DNA of 64,000 nucleotides from Hydrotalea flava (GTDB lineage Bacteria > Bacteroidota > Bacteroidia > Chitinophagales > Chitinophagaceae). Every line of letters begins with the position of its first letter. The stretch's first letter is position 1. This document shows, one piece after another, positions 26,465-34,774 of the stretch. The stretch lies in assembly GCF_001623405.1 (NCBI RefSeq), contig NZ_LUHG01000045.1, positions 62,001 through 126,000 of the forward strand, read 5' to 3'. The notes below the pieces were generated by a model. It searched no databases. It saw only the letters and a program-made list of their open reading frames with translations, and was not told where the DNA came from. A program made the position numbers and the translations under genes.

Positions 26465-27847
26465 ATGGATTTAGAATTGCTTTCCCGTATACAGTTTGCT
26501 TTTACTATTGCTTTTCATTATATCTATCCGCCCCTCAGTATTGGGTTGGGTGTGGTGATTGTAGGTTTTGAAGGCTTGTTTTTAAAAACAAAAAATCCAT
26601 TGTATGCAAAACTGTCTCGTTTCTGGATTAGAATATTTGCATTAATCTTTGGGATCGGTGTTGCAACGGGTATTGTAATGGAATTTGAATTTGGAACCAA
26701 TTGGGCTACCTATTCGCGTTTTGTTGGCGATATTTTTGGTAGTGCCTTGGCTGCAGAAGGTATTTTTGCCTTTGCATTAGAATCGGGCTTTTTGGGTGTG
26801 CTGTTGTTTGGTTGGAATAAGGTATCACCTAAAGTACACTTTTTTTCTGCTGTAATGGTAACACTGGGTTCCATGTTTTCTGCTGTTTGGATAGTGGTGG
26901 CTAATTCCTGGCAACAAACTCCGGCGGGCTTTCATTTGGTAGGGCATGGTTTAATGGTGCGTGCCGAGGTTACCAACTTCTGGGCCATGGTGTTCAATCC
27001 TTCATCGGTTGATCGGTTATTGCATGTTTGGGTGGGGTCATTTTTAGCGGGTTCGTTTTTGGTATTGAGTGTGCATGCTTATTATATTTACAAAAACAAA
27101 TATGTAGAAATATCTAAAAAGGCTTTTAAAGTTGCATTGGCTATTGCAACGGTATCTGCTTTACTGCAATTGTTTATTGGCGACAGGTCGGCCAAAGGGG
27201 TGGCCGTTAATCAACCGGCTAAATTAGCTGCTTTTGAAGGGCATTATGATAGTTTAGCTGCTGCCGATATGTATCTTTTAGGCTATGTTAATACAAAAAA
27301 TGAATCAGTAACGGGTATTAAAATTCCAGGTGGATTATCTTTTTTAATAGATGGAAATTTTTCAACACCGGTAAAAGGGCTTCGTTATTTTAAACCGGAA
27401 GACAGGCCAACGGCAGTAAACTTTGTGTTTCAAACCTACCATTTTATGGTGGCAATTGGTTTATTACTCATTGCATTAACTTTATATGCAACTTTTTTAT
27501 TGTGGCGAAAAAAATTGTTTCACAAAAAATTGTTGATGCTGGTATTTGCTTTCTCCGTTTTTCTTCCTGAAATAGCCAATCAGTTAGGCTGGTATTCTGC
27601 CGAAGTTGGCCGCCAGCCTTGGGTGGTGTATGGTTTGTTACGCACCAGTGATGCTTTATCTAAATCGGTAAAAGAAAATGAAGTATGGTTTTCTTTAATC
27701 CTTTTTACCATTTTATATCTGCTATTGTTTGCATTGTTTATTTATTTGTTGAATAAAAAAATTCAACACGGATTAGAAGAAAATGACAATGATGTAAGTG
27801 ATCTTATGCCTTCTGCCAGTAAACGTAATAACCCTTTAATGAATTAA
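26465..27847 (+). CDS. cydA: Cytochrome bd-type quinol oxidase subunit I
   Basis: 460 residues, nine membrane helices expected. The high-spin haem ligand H18 is in [12 protein letters not shown] second haem His is in [14 protein letters not shown] and the Met ligand region is TYHFMVAIG. Quinol/haem signature [17 protein letters not shown] is present. The Q-loop is short and the block [21 protein letters not shown] resembles the CIO (cyanide-insensitive) subclass. bd oxidases keep working in sulfide, which poisons haem-copper oxidases, so placement between two SQR genes makes sense. It is followed one base later by cydB. Confidence 0.93.
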   Translation: MDLELLSRIQFAFTIAFHYIYPPLSIGLGVVIVGFEGLFLKTKNPLYAKLSRFWIRIFALIFGIGVATGIVMEFEFGTNWATYSRFVGDIFGSALAAEGIFAFALESGFLGVLLFGWNKVSPKVHFFSAVMVTLGSMFSAVWIVVANSWQQTPAGFHLVGHGLMVRAEVTNFWAMVFNPSSVDRLLHVWVGSFLAGSFLVLSVHAYYIYKNKYVEISKKAFKVALAIATVSALLQLFIGDRSAKGVAVNQPAKLAAFEGHYDSLAAADMYLLGYVNTKNESVTGIKIPGGLSFLIDGNFSTPVKGLRYFKPEDRPTAVNFVFQTYHFMVAIGLLLIALTLYATFLLWRKKLFHKKLLMLVFAFSVFLPEIANQLGWYSAEVGRQPWVVYGLLRTSDALSKSVKENEVWFSLILFTILYLLLFALFIYLLNKKIQHGLEENDNDVSDLMPSASKRNNPLMN

Positions 27848-27848
27848 T

Positions 27849-28883
27849 ATGGAAACTTTTTTAGGAATAGAATTGTCAACCTGGTGGTTTGCCATTGTAG
27901 GCGCTGTATTTACCGGATATTCCATTTTAGATGGGTTCGATCTGGGTGCAGGGGCTATACATTTGTTATTTAAAAAAGAAGAAAGCAGGCGGATTGCCTT
28001 AAATGCCATTGGCCCCGTTTGGGGTGGTAATGAGGTTTGGTTGGTAATTGGCGGTGGTGCTTTGTTTGCGGGTTTTCCGGATGTGTATGCCACCATATTC
28101 TCTTCTTTTTATATACCCTTTATGTTGTTTCTGGTATTGTTAATTTTAAGGGCTATCTCCATTGAATTTAGAAGTAAAGAACCTATGCTGTGGTGGCGTA
28201 AATTATGGGATATTCAGTATTCTGTTTCCAGCAGTCTGATTGGTTTTTTATTGGGAGTGGTGTTGGGTAATTTAATTATTGGGTTGCCCATCAATGAACA
28301 TTTTGAATATACCGGTACTTTTCTGCAATTATTAAATCCGTATGCCTTGTTAACGGGTGCTACTACTTTGTCGTTATTTGCCATGCATGGTTCTATTTAT
28401 TTAGTCATGAAAACTGAAAAGCGTTTGTATACTAAACTTTCATTAATGGTGCAAGATACCAGCAGGGTATTTGTAGTGTTTTATATGTTGTTAACCATTG
28501 TTACTTTGGTGTATTACCCGCACATGGCCAATACCATTAAAAGGTATCCCTTTTTAATTGCTGTGCCGGTAGTAACCGTATTTAATACCATTAATACAAG
28601 GCGTTTGTTAGAAAGTGGTAAATATTTAGTGGGTTTCTTTTCTTCTGCACTAACCGTTGCATTGCTGCTTATTACTTTTGCCATGAATTTGTATCCAAAT
28701 ATTGTACGTTCTACTATCAATCCATTGTATTCATTAACAGTGCATAATGCGGCATCTTCTCCCCGATCACTCACCATTATGCTTATTATTGCAGCCATTG
28801 GAGTGCCAATCATTGCTCTTTATACCGGTTATGTATTCTGGACTTTTAAGGGCAAAGTGAAATTAGAGGAGAATAGTTATTAA
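27849..28883 (+). CDS. cydB: Cytochrome bd-type quinol oxidase subunit II
   Basis: 344 residues with eight or more membrane helices. CydB blocks: WFAIVGAVFTGYSILDGFDLGAGAIHLLF, ALNAIGPVWGGNEVWLVIGGGALFAGFP and YIPFMLFLVLLILRAISIEFR. It pairs with CydA to form the O2-reducing quinol oxidase. The start is one base after the cydA stop, so coupled translation is likely. No cydX-like small subunit is seen directly after it: the next 124 bases hold a regulatory site. Confidence 0.93.
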   Translation: METFLGIELSTWWFAIVGAVFTGYSILDGFDLGAGAIHLLFKKEESRRIALNAIGPVWGGNEVWLVIGGGALFAGFPDVYATIFSSFYIPFMLFLVLLILRAISIEFRSKEPMLWWRKLWDIQYSVSSSLIGFLLGVVLGNLIIGLPINEHFEYTGTFLQLLNPYALLTGATTLSLFAMHGSIYLVMKTEKRLYTKLSLMVQDTSRVFVVFYMLLTIVTLVYYPHMANTIKRYPFLIAVPVVTVFNTINTRRLLESGKYLVGFFSSALTVALLLITFAMNLYPNIVRSTINPLYSLTVHNAASSPRSLTIMLIIAAIGVPIIALYTGYVFWTFKGKVKLEENSY

Positions 28884-28944
28884 ATAGCAACTGATTTTTC
28901 TACTTAATCTATAGGGTTAATATACTAATAAAATATATTTTTTA

Positions 28945-28960
28945 TGTGATTTTAGTCACA
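28945..28960 (+). promoter_or_regulatory. Crp/Fnr-type site upstream of the second SQR gene
   Basis: TGTGA-TTTTAG-TCACA, an exact TGTGA-N6-TCACA palindrome, about 29 bases upstream of a -7-like TATTTTC (28982-28988) and 55 bases from the centre to the SQR ATG. Same geometry as at cydA. Confidence 0.65.
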
Positions 28961-29007
28961 TACTTGTATCTTGTAGTATATTATTTTCATTTTAAAATAA
29001 GATTGCT

Positions 29008-30204
29008 ATGCCAGTACAACATCAAATTGTAATTGTTGGTGGCGGAAATGCAGGTATTTCCGTAGCCGGTAAATTATTGCTTAAGAATAAGCAATTAGAT
29101 ATTGCCATTATAGATGCTGCCGATAAACATTATTATCAGCCTGCCTGGACATTAGTAGGCGGAGGTGCATTTAATGTGGCAGATACCGTTCGCTCTGAAG
29201 CATCGGTAATGCCTAAATCGGTACATTGGATTCAAAAAAAAGTAACCGGCTTTTTACCCAACGTCAATAAAGTATCGTTAGATGATGGTACTGAAGTGGG
29301 TTATGAATATTTGGTGGTGGCACCCGGTATTCAAATTAACTGGAGTGCTATTAAAGGATTGCCTGAAACATTGGGTAAAAATGGGGTTTGCTCTAATTAC
29401 AGCTTTCAATCGGTAAATTACACATGGGAGTGTATCAAAAATTTCAAAGGCGGTAACGCCCTATTTACCAATCCCAATACTCCGGTAAAATGTGGTGGCG
29501 CGCCCATGAAAATTATGTTTCTGGCAACAGATTATTTCAGAAAACATGATTTGCTCAATAAAACGCAGGTAGAATATTGGAGCGGCGGTACCCGTTTATT
29601 TGGGGTAGATAAATATGAAAATACTTTAAAGAAAGTGGTAGCACGAGGCAATATAAAAACACAGTTTTTTGTAAGGTTAGATGAAATAGATGGCCCCAAC
29701 AAAAAAGCGAAATTTATGGGCTTTGGCGAAAATAATAAGGATCAGGAATATTGGGTTGATTTTGATATGATACATATAACCCCACCTCAAAGTGCACCCG
29801 ATTTTGTGTGCAATAGCCCTTTGGCCAATGCAGCCGGGTGGGTTGATGTTGATAAAAATACCTTACAACATATACGTTATGCCAATATTTTTTCTCTGGG
29901 CGATGCTTCCAGTTTACCTACCTCACGTACAGGGGCTGCAATTAGAAAACAAGCGCCGGTTTTAGTGCAAAATTTATTGTCGCTCATGCAAGGACAGTCT
30001 TTAAATGCCCGCTATACAGGTTATACCTCTTGTCCGTTGATTACAGGATATGGCAAACTGGTATTGGCTGAATTTGATTACAACAATCAGCCTATGGAAA
30101 CATTCCCATTTGATCAGAGTAAGGAGCGTTGGAGTATGTGGATATTGAAAACGAAAATCTTGCCTTGGTTATATTGGAACAAAATATTACCGGGAACAGC
30201 ATAA
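29008..30204 (+). CDS. sqr: Sulfide:quinone oxidoreductase, type II-like (second copy)
   Basis: 398 residues. FAD motif IVIVGGGNAGISVAGKLL, then HYYQPAWTLVGGG, a hallmark of the SQR type II/mitochondrial SQRDL group. Catalytic Cys in TPVKCGGAPMKIMFL and partner Cys in GYTSCPLITGYGKLVLAEFDY; also FSLGDASSLPTSRTGAAIR. It transfers sulfide electrons to menaquinone, giving a persulfide on an acceptor such as glutathione, CoA or sulfite in this class. It is the first gene after cydAB and has its own Crp-like site and terminator. Clearly distinct from the flavoprotein at 25 kb. Confidence 0.92.
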   Translation: MPVQHQIVIVGGGNAGISVAGKLLLKNKQLDIAIIDAADKHYYQPAWTLVGGGAFNVADTVRSEASVMPKSVHWIQKKVTGFLPNVNKVSLDDGTEVGYEYLVVAPGIQINWSAIKGLPETLGKNGVCSNYSFQSVNYTWECIKNFKGGNALFTNPNTPVKCGGAPMKIMFLATDYFRKHDLLNKTQVEYWSGGTRLFGVDKYENTLKKVVARGNIKTQFFVRLDEIDGPNKKAKFMGFGENNKDQEYWVDFDMIHITPPQSAPDFVCNSPLANAAGWVDVDKNTLQHIRYANIFSLGDASSLPTSRTGAAIRKQAPVLVQNLLSLMQGQSLNARYTGYTSCPLITGYGKLVLAEFDYNNQPMETFPFDQSKERWSMWILKTKILPWLYWNKILPGTA

Positions 30205-30225
30205 TAAATTTTGTAACCCCCAAGT

Positions 30226-30262
30226 AAGAGCCTGCGAACTTTTTTCTATGCAGGCTCTTTAT
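30226..30262 (+). terminator. Terminator after the second SQR gene
   Basis: 10-bp perfect stem AAGAGCCTGC / GCAGGCTCTT with a T-rich loop and TATT tail, 22 bases after the stop. Confidence 0.75.
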
Positions 30263-30355
30263 TAATTGGCTAATTCTAAAACATGAAAAACTTAAAATTT
30301 GAATGTTTTATTACTTTAATATAAATTTTGTTAATGTTTAACCTGCTTTTATATC

Positions 30356-30371
30356 TGTGATTCATGTCACC
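30356..30371 (+). promoter_or_regulatory. Crp/Fnr-type site upstream of the TauE/SafE gene
   Basis: TGTGA-TTCATG-TCACC, one mismatch from the perfect palindrome, 49 bases before the ATG. A clear -7 box was not found. Confidence 0.55.
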
Positions 30372-30418
30372 GTACAATGCACTAATAAAGGCCATTTTTA
30401 CAAAATAAATTTCAATCC

Positions 30419-31222
30419 ATGCAGCTTTTTTTTGGTTATTTAGCATCGGCTTTAATTGGTATATCACTGGGTTTAATAGGTGGTGGCGGCTCTATATTAA
30501 CGGTGCCGGTTATGGTATATTTATTTAGTGTAAATCCGCTTTTGGCTACATCCTATTCTTTATTTGTGGTAGGCTCTACCAGTTTGGTGGGCGCCTATAA
30601 CAGTTACAGAAGAGGTTTGGTGAGTATTAAAACAGGTTTATTGTTTGGAATATCTTCTATTGCAACCGTTTTTTTAACAAGAAAATTTTTTATCCCTTCT
30701 ATCCCTAAAAATATTGCTACTATTGGTTCTTTTGTCATTACGGAAAACATTATGACAATGGTGTTGTTTGCTATTTTGATGGTGGTAGCTTCTTTATCGA
30801 TGATGCGGAATGGTAATAAAAAAGAAACAACAGATGTGGTGCCTGATAAAAAAATCAATATTCCTAAACTATTGGTATATGGTATCGGCATCGGATTTAT
30901 TACAGGATTATTGGGTGCAGGCGGCGGATTTTTATTGATCCCCACTTTAGTACTATTAGTAGGATTATCCATGAAGGAAGCAGTGGGCACTTCTTTGTTC
31001 ATCATTGCACTCAATTCCCTGATTGGCTTTACAGGCGATTTAGGTCATTTTAAAATGGACTGGAAATTATTGGGAATTGTTACCCTGATTGCAATAGGTG
31101 GTATTTTTGTTGGCGGATGGCTGGGTAAAAAAATTCATGGTGATAAATTAAAAAAAGGTTTTGGCTGGTTTGTATTGATGATGGGTATTTATATTATTGC
31201 CAGGGAATTGTGGTTACATTAG
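30419..31222 (+). CDS. TauE/SafE family sulfite/organosulfonate exporter
   Basis: 267 residues, eight predicted membrane helices in two repeats. The repeat signatures GISLGLIGGGGSILTVPVMVYLF (near residue 15) and FITGLLGAGGGFLLIPTLVLLVGLS (near 160) are typical of the family. In this context the likely substrate is sulfite or thiosulfate made by the persulfide dioxygenase next door. It is in its own unit with a Crp-like site, followed after 78 bases by the dioxygenase gene. Confidence 0.88.
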   Translation: MQLFFGYLASALIGISLGLIGGGGSILTVPVMVYLFSVNPLLATSYSLFVVGSTSLVGAYNSYRRGLVSIKTGLLFGISSIATVFLTRKFFIPSIPKNIATIGSFVITENIMTMVLFAILMVVASLSMMRNGNKKETTDVVPDKKINIPKLLVYGIGIGFITGLLGAGGGFLLIPTLVLLVGLSMKEAVGTSLFIIALNSLIGFTGDLGHFKMDWKLLGIVTLIAIGGIFVGGWLGKKIHGDKLKKGFGWFVLMMGIYIIARELWLH

Positions 31223-31236
31223 TAAAGTATGGTTTG

Positions 31237-31252
31237 TGTGATTTGAGTCACT
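31237..31252 (+). promoter_or_regulatory. Crp/Fnr-type site upstream of the persulfide dioxygenase gene
   Basis: TGTGA-TTTGAG-TCACT, one mismatch from the palindrome. Its centre is about 30 bases before TAATTTTA (31274-31281), a -7-like box, repeating the geometry seen at cydA and the second SQR gene. Confidence 0.6.
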
Positions 31253-31300
31253 GTTCATCCTGAATCGTTTCATTAATTTTAATTTTTTAAAATTTTGCTT

Positions 31301-32719
31301 ATGGTAGTTGAACAAATTTATACCGGTTGCTTAGCGCAGGGTGCATATTATATTGAAAGTGATGGCGAAGCGGTGATTATTGATCCGCTTCGTGAGGTAG
31401 AACCCTATATTCAAAAAGCAGAAAGAAATGGTGCTACCATAAAATATGTGTTAGAAACGCATTTTCATGCCGATTTTGTATCCGGGCATCTTGATTTATC
31501 TAAAAAAACAGGTGCTCCCATTGTGTATGGCCCAAATGCTAAACCGGCATTTGATTTTTATGCAGCAAAAGATGGTGAAGAATTAAAAGTGGGTAAAGTA
31601 ACCATTCAGGTATTGCATACACCCGGACATACCATGGAAAGTACCTGTTATTTGTTAAAAGATGAAAACGGCAAGCCTACTGCGTTATTTAGTGGCGATA
31701 CTTTATTTATTGGCGATGTGGGCCGTCCTGATCTGGCACAAAAAGTAGTAGCCGATTTAACACAGGATAAATTAGCGGCTCATTTGTTTCATTCGCTTCG
31801 TAATAAAATAATGACGTTGCCCGATGATGTAATTGTTTACCCTGCACATGGAGCCGGCAGCGCCTGTGGTAAAAACATGAGCAAAGAAACCACCGATACA
31901 CTCGGTCATCAAAAACAAATCAATTATGCACTGCGTGCAGATATGACGGAGGCTGAATTTATTAAAGAAGTAACAAACGGATTGGTTCCACCACCTGCCT
32001 ATTTTCCATTAAATGTAATGTTGAATATTCAAGGCTATGAAAGTATTGATAAAGTGTTGGAACGGGGTCAACATGCTTTTTCACCCAATGCTTTTGAAGC
32101 AGCAGCCAATGAAACCGGTGCCATTATTTTAGACACCAGAGATCCGCAGGTATTTGTACAGGGCTTTATTCCCAATTCCATTAATATTGGTATTGATGGC
32201 AATTTTGCACCCTGGGTGGGTGCTATGATTCCCGATATTAAACAGGAAATTTTATTGGTAACAGATGAAGGTAGAGAGGAAGAAGTAATTACCCGATTGG
32301 CCCGGGTGGGTTATGATTATACCATTGGTTACCTGAAAGGTGGTTTTCAGGCTTGGAAAGAAGCAGGTAAAGAAGTAGATACCATTCTATCTATAACACC
32401 GGAAGAACTGGCTCAAAAAATGGAACAAGAAGAAGTTTCTATTTTAGATGTACGCAAAAACAGTGAATATTTAAGCGAACATGTAGTAGATGCCGAAAAT
32501 GCACCGCTCGATTTTATAAATGAAAGCATGAGCCAAATTGATAAAAATAAAACCTACTATGTGCATTGTGCCGGTGGTTACCGCTCCATGATTTTTAATT
32601 CTATTCTGCGGGCAAGGGGTTTCGATAATTTAATTGATGTAAAAGGCGGCTTTACTGCTATTAAAGAAAGCGGTAAGTTTCCTGTTACCGATTATGTATG
32701 CCCAAGTACTTTATTATAA
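31301..32719 (+). CDS. Persulfide dioxygenase-rhodanese fusion (CstB/Blh-like)
   Basis: 472 residues from ATG 31301. Residues 1-230 are an ETHE1-like metallo-beta-lactamase fold: H54-F-H-A-D58 (ETHFHADFVSGH), LHTPGHTMES and FSGDTLFIGDVGRPDL supply the mononuclear iron ligands. Residues about 258-350 are a rhodanese domain without an active Cys (LLVTDEGREE). Residues about 365-470 are a second rhodanese with C423 in HCAGGYRS. This is the CstB layout: it oxidises persulfide to sulfite and combines it with sulfane sulfur to thiosulfate. A TTG at 31295 would add two residues. It begins the run of rhodanese and Cys-rich genes. Confidence 0.92.
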   Translation: MVVEQIYTGCLAQGAYYIESDGEAVIIDPLREVEPYIQKAERNGATIKYVLETHFHADFVSGHLDLSKKTGAPIVYGPNAKPAFDFYAAKDGEELKVGKVTIQVLHTPGHTMESTCYLLKDENGKPTALFSGDTLFIGDVGRPDLAQKVVADLTQDKLAAHLFHSLRNKIMTLPDDVIVYPAHGAGSACGKNMSKETTDTLGHQKQINYALRADMTEAEFIKEVTNGLVPPPAYFPLNVMLNIQGYESIDKVLERGQHAFSPNAFEAAANETGAIILDTRDPQVFVQGFIPNSINIGIDGNFAPWVGAMIPDIKQEILLVTDEGREEEVITRLARVGYDYTIGYLKGGFQAWKEAGKEVDTILSITPEELAQKMEQEEVSILDVRKNSEYLSEHVVDAENAPLDFINESMSQIDKNKTYYVHCAGGYRSMIFNSILRARGFDNLIDVKGGFTAIKESGKFPVTDYVCPSTLL

Positions 32720-32748
32720 AACCAAATGAATACGGAAAAATAAAACAT

Positions 32749-33030
32749 ATGTCAACATTAAACGAAATCGTAAACAATTCAGCAACAAGTATTGTAGATG
32801 TACGCACGGTAATGGAGTTTCAAAGTGGCCATGTACCCGGGGCTATCAACATTCCATTAGATGAAGTTCAGAACAGATTGGAAGAGTTTAAAAAGCTACC
32901 CAAACCAATTGTGGTATATTGCAGAAGTGGTGCCCGCAGTGGTATGGCCATGTCAATTTTAAAACAATCCGGAATCAACGAAGTATACAACGGTGGTGGA
33001 TTGGCTGATATGCAATTTATGTTAAACTAA
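32749..33030 (+). CDS. Single-domain rhodanese
   Basis: 93 residues from ATG 32749. One rhodanese domain (SIVDVRTVMEFQSGHVPGAINIPL) with active loop C58-R-S-G-A-R-S. It transfers sulfane sulfur between thiols, probably as a cytoplasmic carrier. An upstream in-frame ATG at 32698 lies inside the preceding gene, and the rhodanese alignment starts after it, so I prefer 32749. 29 bases after the dioxygenase fusion; 10 bases before the next rhodanese. Confidence 0.9.
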   Translation: MSTLNEIVNNSATSIVDVRTVMEFQSGHVPGAINIPLDEVQNRLEEFKKLPKPIVVYCRSGARSGMAMSILKQSGINEVYNGGGLADMQFMLN

Positions 33031-33040
33031 AAAATCAGTT

Positions 33041-33349
33041 ATGCTTTCATTTCTTAAAAAATTATTTTCAGGCAAAAAAGTGGATTATCAGGAATTACAA
33101 AACCGTGGTGCGATTATTATTGATGTTAGAACACCTGCCGAATTTAAAACAGGCCATATTCGCGGGGCTATTAATATTCCGGTTGATCAAATCAAATTAA
33201 AAACAGCCGAACTGAAGAAAAAAAATAAGCCGGTAATTACCTGCTGCCGTAGTGGCGCCAGAAGCGGCATGGCTAAATCTGTGTTATCTGCTGCCGGTAT
33301 TGAAGTGTACAATGGCGGTGCCTGGTTTATGTTGGAGAAAAAATTATAA
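33041..33349 (+). CDS. Single-domain rhodanese with CC active loop
   Basis: 102 residues. Short N-terminal amphipathic stretch (MLSFLKKLFSGKK), then a rhodanese domain with IIIDVRTPAEFKTGHIRGAINIPVDQ and the active loop TC68-C69-R-S-G-A-R-S. The double cysteine at the active site differs from the single Cys of the neighbour; Cys69 aligns with the catalytic residue. The basic N-terminal segment could associate with the membrane. It is the fourth rhodanese domain in 2 kb. Confidence 0.88.
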   Translation: MLSFLKKLFSGKKVDYQELQNRGAIIIDVRTPAEFKTGHIRGAINIPVDQIKLKTAELKKKNKPVITCCRSGARSGMAKSVLSAAGIEVYNGGAWFMLEKKL

Positions 33350-33370
33350 ATACATTTTAAATTTAAAAAA

Positions 33371-33631
33371 ATGTTAGAGCAATTGAAATACGGCTGGAAC
33401 CTGATGCGGATTATACGTCTTGCTATTGCAGGTTTTGCCATTACGCAGGCCTTTTTGTCGCACGATTGGTTACTGGGTATATTTGGGGGAATAGTAGCGT
33501 ACATGGCTTTGGCGAATGTAGGCTGTTGCGGTGTTGGTGGCTGCAGTACCAACGCTTATCAACGCAAAACAATCAATCATCAGGCAGCAACAGAAGAAGT
33601 TACTTATGAAGAAGTGGATCATCAAAAATAA
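33371..33631 (+). CDS. Small Cys-rich two-helix membrane protein (YgaP-TM/DUF2892-like)
   Basis: 86 residues. MRIIRLAIAGFAITQAFLSHDWLLGIFGGIVAYMALANVG forms two short membrane helices, followed by the Cys cluster CCGVGGC (residues about 55-61) and a polar tail. It resembles the membrane part that follows rhodanese in YgaP-type proteins, which pass sulfane sulfur or thiocyanate at the membrane. Position after two rhodaneses supports that. The family call is moderate; its 3' end overlaps the next gene by 26 bases. Confidence 0.75.
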   Translation: MLEQLKYGWNLMRIIRLAIAGFAITQAFLSHDWLLGIFGGIVAYMALANVGCCGVGGCSTNAYQRKTINHQAATEEVTYEEVDHQK

Positions 33632-33824
33632 ATTATACATAGCCGGTGCAATTACCGGTGGTGTTGCAGGCTATTTGTACTATTACTTTGTAGGTTGTGC
33701 AACCGGCACCTGCTTAATTACCTCAAAACCGATAAATAGTACGCTGTATTTTGCCATGTTGGGTGCGCTTGTTTTTGGAATGTTTCAAAAGCGTTCGGCA
33801 AAGCCAACTAAAGTGCAACCTTAA
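33606..33824 (+). CDS. DUF6132-like small membrane protein
   Basis: 72 residues from ATG 33606. MKKWIIKNKLYIAGAITGG begins a first membrane helix, then YYYFVGCATGTCLITSKPINSTLYFAMLGALVFGMF with two Cys in a GCATGTC loop and a second helix. The (V/M)GCxTGTCxIxSxPxNSTLYG pattern is a Bacteroidota family of unknown function, from memory annotated DUF6132. It overlaps the previous gene by 26 bases in another frame. An upstream ATG (33531) would read through the neighbour's conserved Cys cluster in the wrong frame, so I reject it. The paired Cys suggests sulfur handling. Confidence 0.78.
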   Translation: MKKWIIKNKLYIAGAITGGVAGYLYYYFVGCATGTCLITSKPINSTLYFAMLGALVFGMFQKRSAKPTKVQP

Positions 33825-33870
33825 ACAGTACTCATGTTGAATTAATTTGAGTGCTTTAAAATAAATTGGT

Positions 33871-34131
33871 ATGTTAACCTCTGCTGATATTCAGGTACAG
33901 AACATAAAATGTGGCGGCTGTGTAGCTGCCATCGAAAAAAATATTGGCTCCATGCCGGGCGTGCAACATGTTTCTGTGAATCAGGCAACCGGCATGGTTA
34001 CCATTACCGGCATTGGTTTACAAACCGATGTAATTGAACAACAATTAACAAAACTTGGCTATCCGCCCGCTCCAAAAAACAGTGTATTCAAACGCATTAA
34101 AACAAGTATTCAGTGCGTATTTAAACAATAA
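33871..34131 (+). CDS. Heavy-metal-associated (HMA) domain protein
   Basis: 86 residues. One ferredoxin-like HMA domain: IQVQNIKCGGCVAAIEKNIGSMPGVQHVSVNQATGMVTITG, with metal-binding Cys14 and Cys17 (CGGC in place of CxxC with Ala/Ser). A C-terminal basic tail carries another Cys. It resembles copper chaperones, but here it may bind a thiophilic metal or shuttle persulfide. It is 46 bases after the DUF6132 gene and 10 before the next. Confidence 0.85.
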   Translation: MLTSADIQVQNIKCGGCVAAIEKNIGSMPGVQHVSVNQATGMVTITGIGLQTDVIEQQLTKLGYPPAPKNSVFKRIKTSIQCVFKQ

Positions 34132-34141
34132 AAATTACTGT

Positions 34142-34327
34142 ATGGAAATAAATATTAACAATATTGATATGGCTGCTTACGAAAAAATTAAACAGTCCAT
34201 TACCAGTAAAGATAGTGTGGTAGGTATTGATGCGGTACATACACACATTCTTATCATTCATAAATTAATGCAGATAGAGCAGCAATTGCAGCAGCTCCAG
34301 CAAAGGTTAGATGGCTTAGATAAATAA
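34142..34327 (+). CDS. Small uncharacterised protein with C-terminal coiled coil
   Basis: 61 residues from ATG 34142 (MEININNIDMAAYEKIKQSI). I do not recognise the family. The second half (LMQIEQQLQQLQQRLDGLDK) is a clear short coiled coil. A mid-protein stretch GIDAVHTHILIIHKL carries two His. The gene is packed 10 bases after the HMA gene and 18 before the DsrE region, consistent with membership in the operon. A longer frame from 34055 would overlap the HMA gene and is rejected. Confidence 0.7.
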   Translation: MEININNIDMAAYEKIKQSITSKDSVVGIDAVHTHILIIHKLMQIEQQLQQLQQRLDGLDK

Positions 34328-34387
34328 TCTCTCAACATTACGTAAATGGTATACCGTTTAGGAATAACATTTGCAAATTTATTTGGT

Positions 34388-34741
34388 ATGAAACCTTACA
34401 AAGCTATTATTCAATTAACTTCTGATGAACCAAGGGTGTATAAAAGTATTATTGGACAAATAAATAATTTATTGCATGCTTTGCCCGGTAAAGTCACAAT
34501 AGCAATGGTTTGCCATGGCGGTAGCAGCGCTTTTTGTTTGAATGATAACAATCCTAATCGAGCGGCTATTTTGCAATTAATGGAACAGGGTGTTGTAATT
34601 AAAGTGTGTGAAAATATGTTGCGATCTAATCATGTTTCGGTGCAGCAACTTATTCCCGGCATTCAAACAGTTCCTGCAGGCATAGCTGAATTGGTTATTC
34701 GGCAACAGGAGGGCTGGAGCTATATTAAAGCCGGATTCTAA
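34388..34741 (+). CDS. DsrE family protein (second in the locus)
   Basis: 117 residues from ATG 34388; ATG 34346 would add 14. The DsrE/YchN-like fold reads KAIIQLTSDEPRVYKSIIGQINNLLHAL, then VTIAMVCHGGSSAFCL and GVVIKVCENMLRS. Cys74 (CENM) aligns with the conserved DsrE cysteine; Cys42 and Cys50 are extra. These small DsrE proteins act as sulfur-transfer trimers or hexamers. It is the last intact gene of the sulfide block; the porin pseudogene follows 33 bases later. Confidence 0.82.
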   Translation: MKPYKAIIQLTSDEPRVYKSIIGQINNLLHALPGKVTIAMVCHGGSSAFCLNDNNPNRAAILQLMEQGVVIKVCENMLRSNHVSVQQLIPGIQTVPAGIAELVIRQQEGWSYIKAGF

Positions 34742-34774
34742 AAGTAGTATCAGTTAGATGGCTACCTGTTCATT

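Noticed and set aside
34055-34141. Extended start for the coiled-coil protein and similar upstream starts (33531, 41141, 44121)
   Set aside because: Extensions overlap neighbouring conserved genes or add non-conserved residues; internal ATG codons match the conserved starts.
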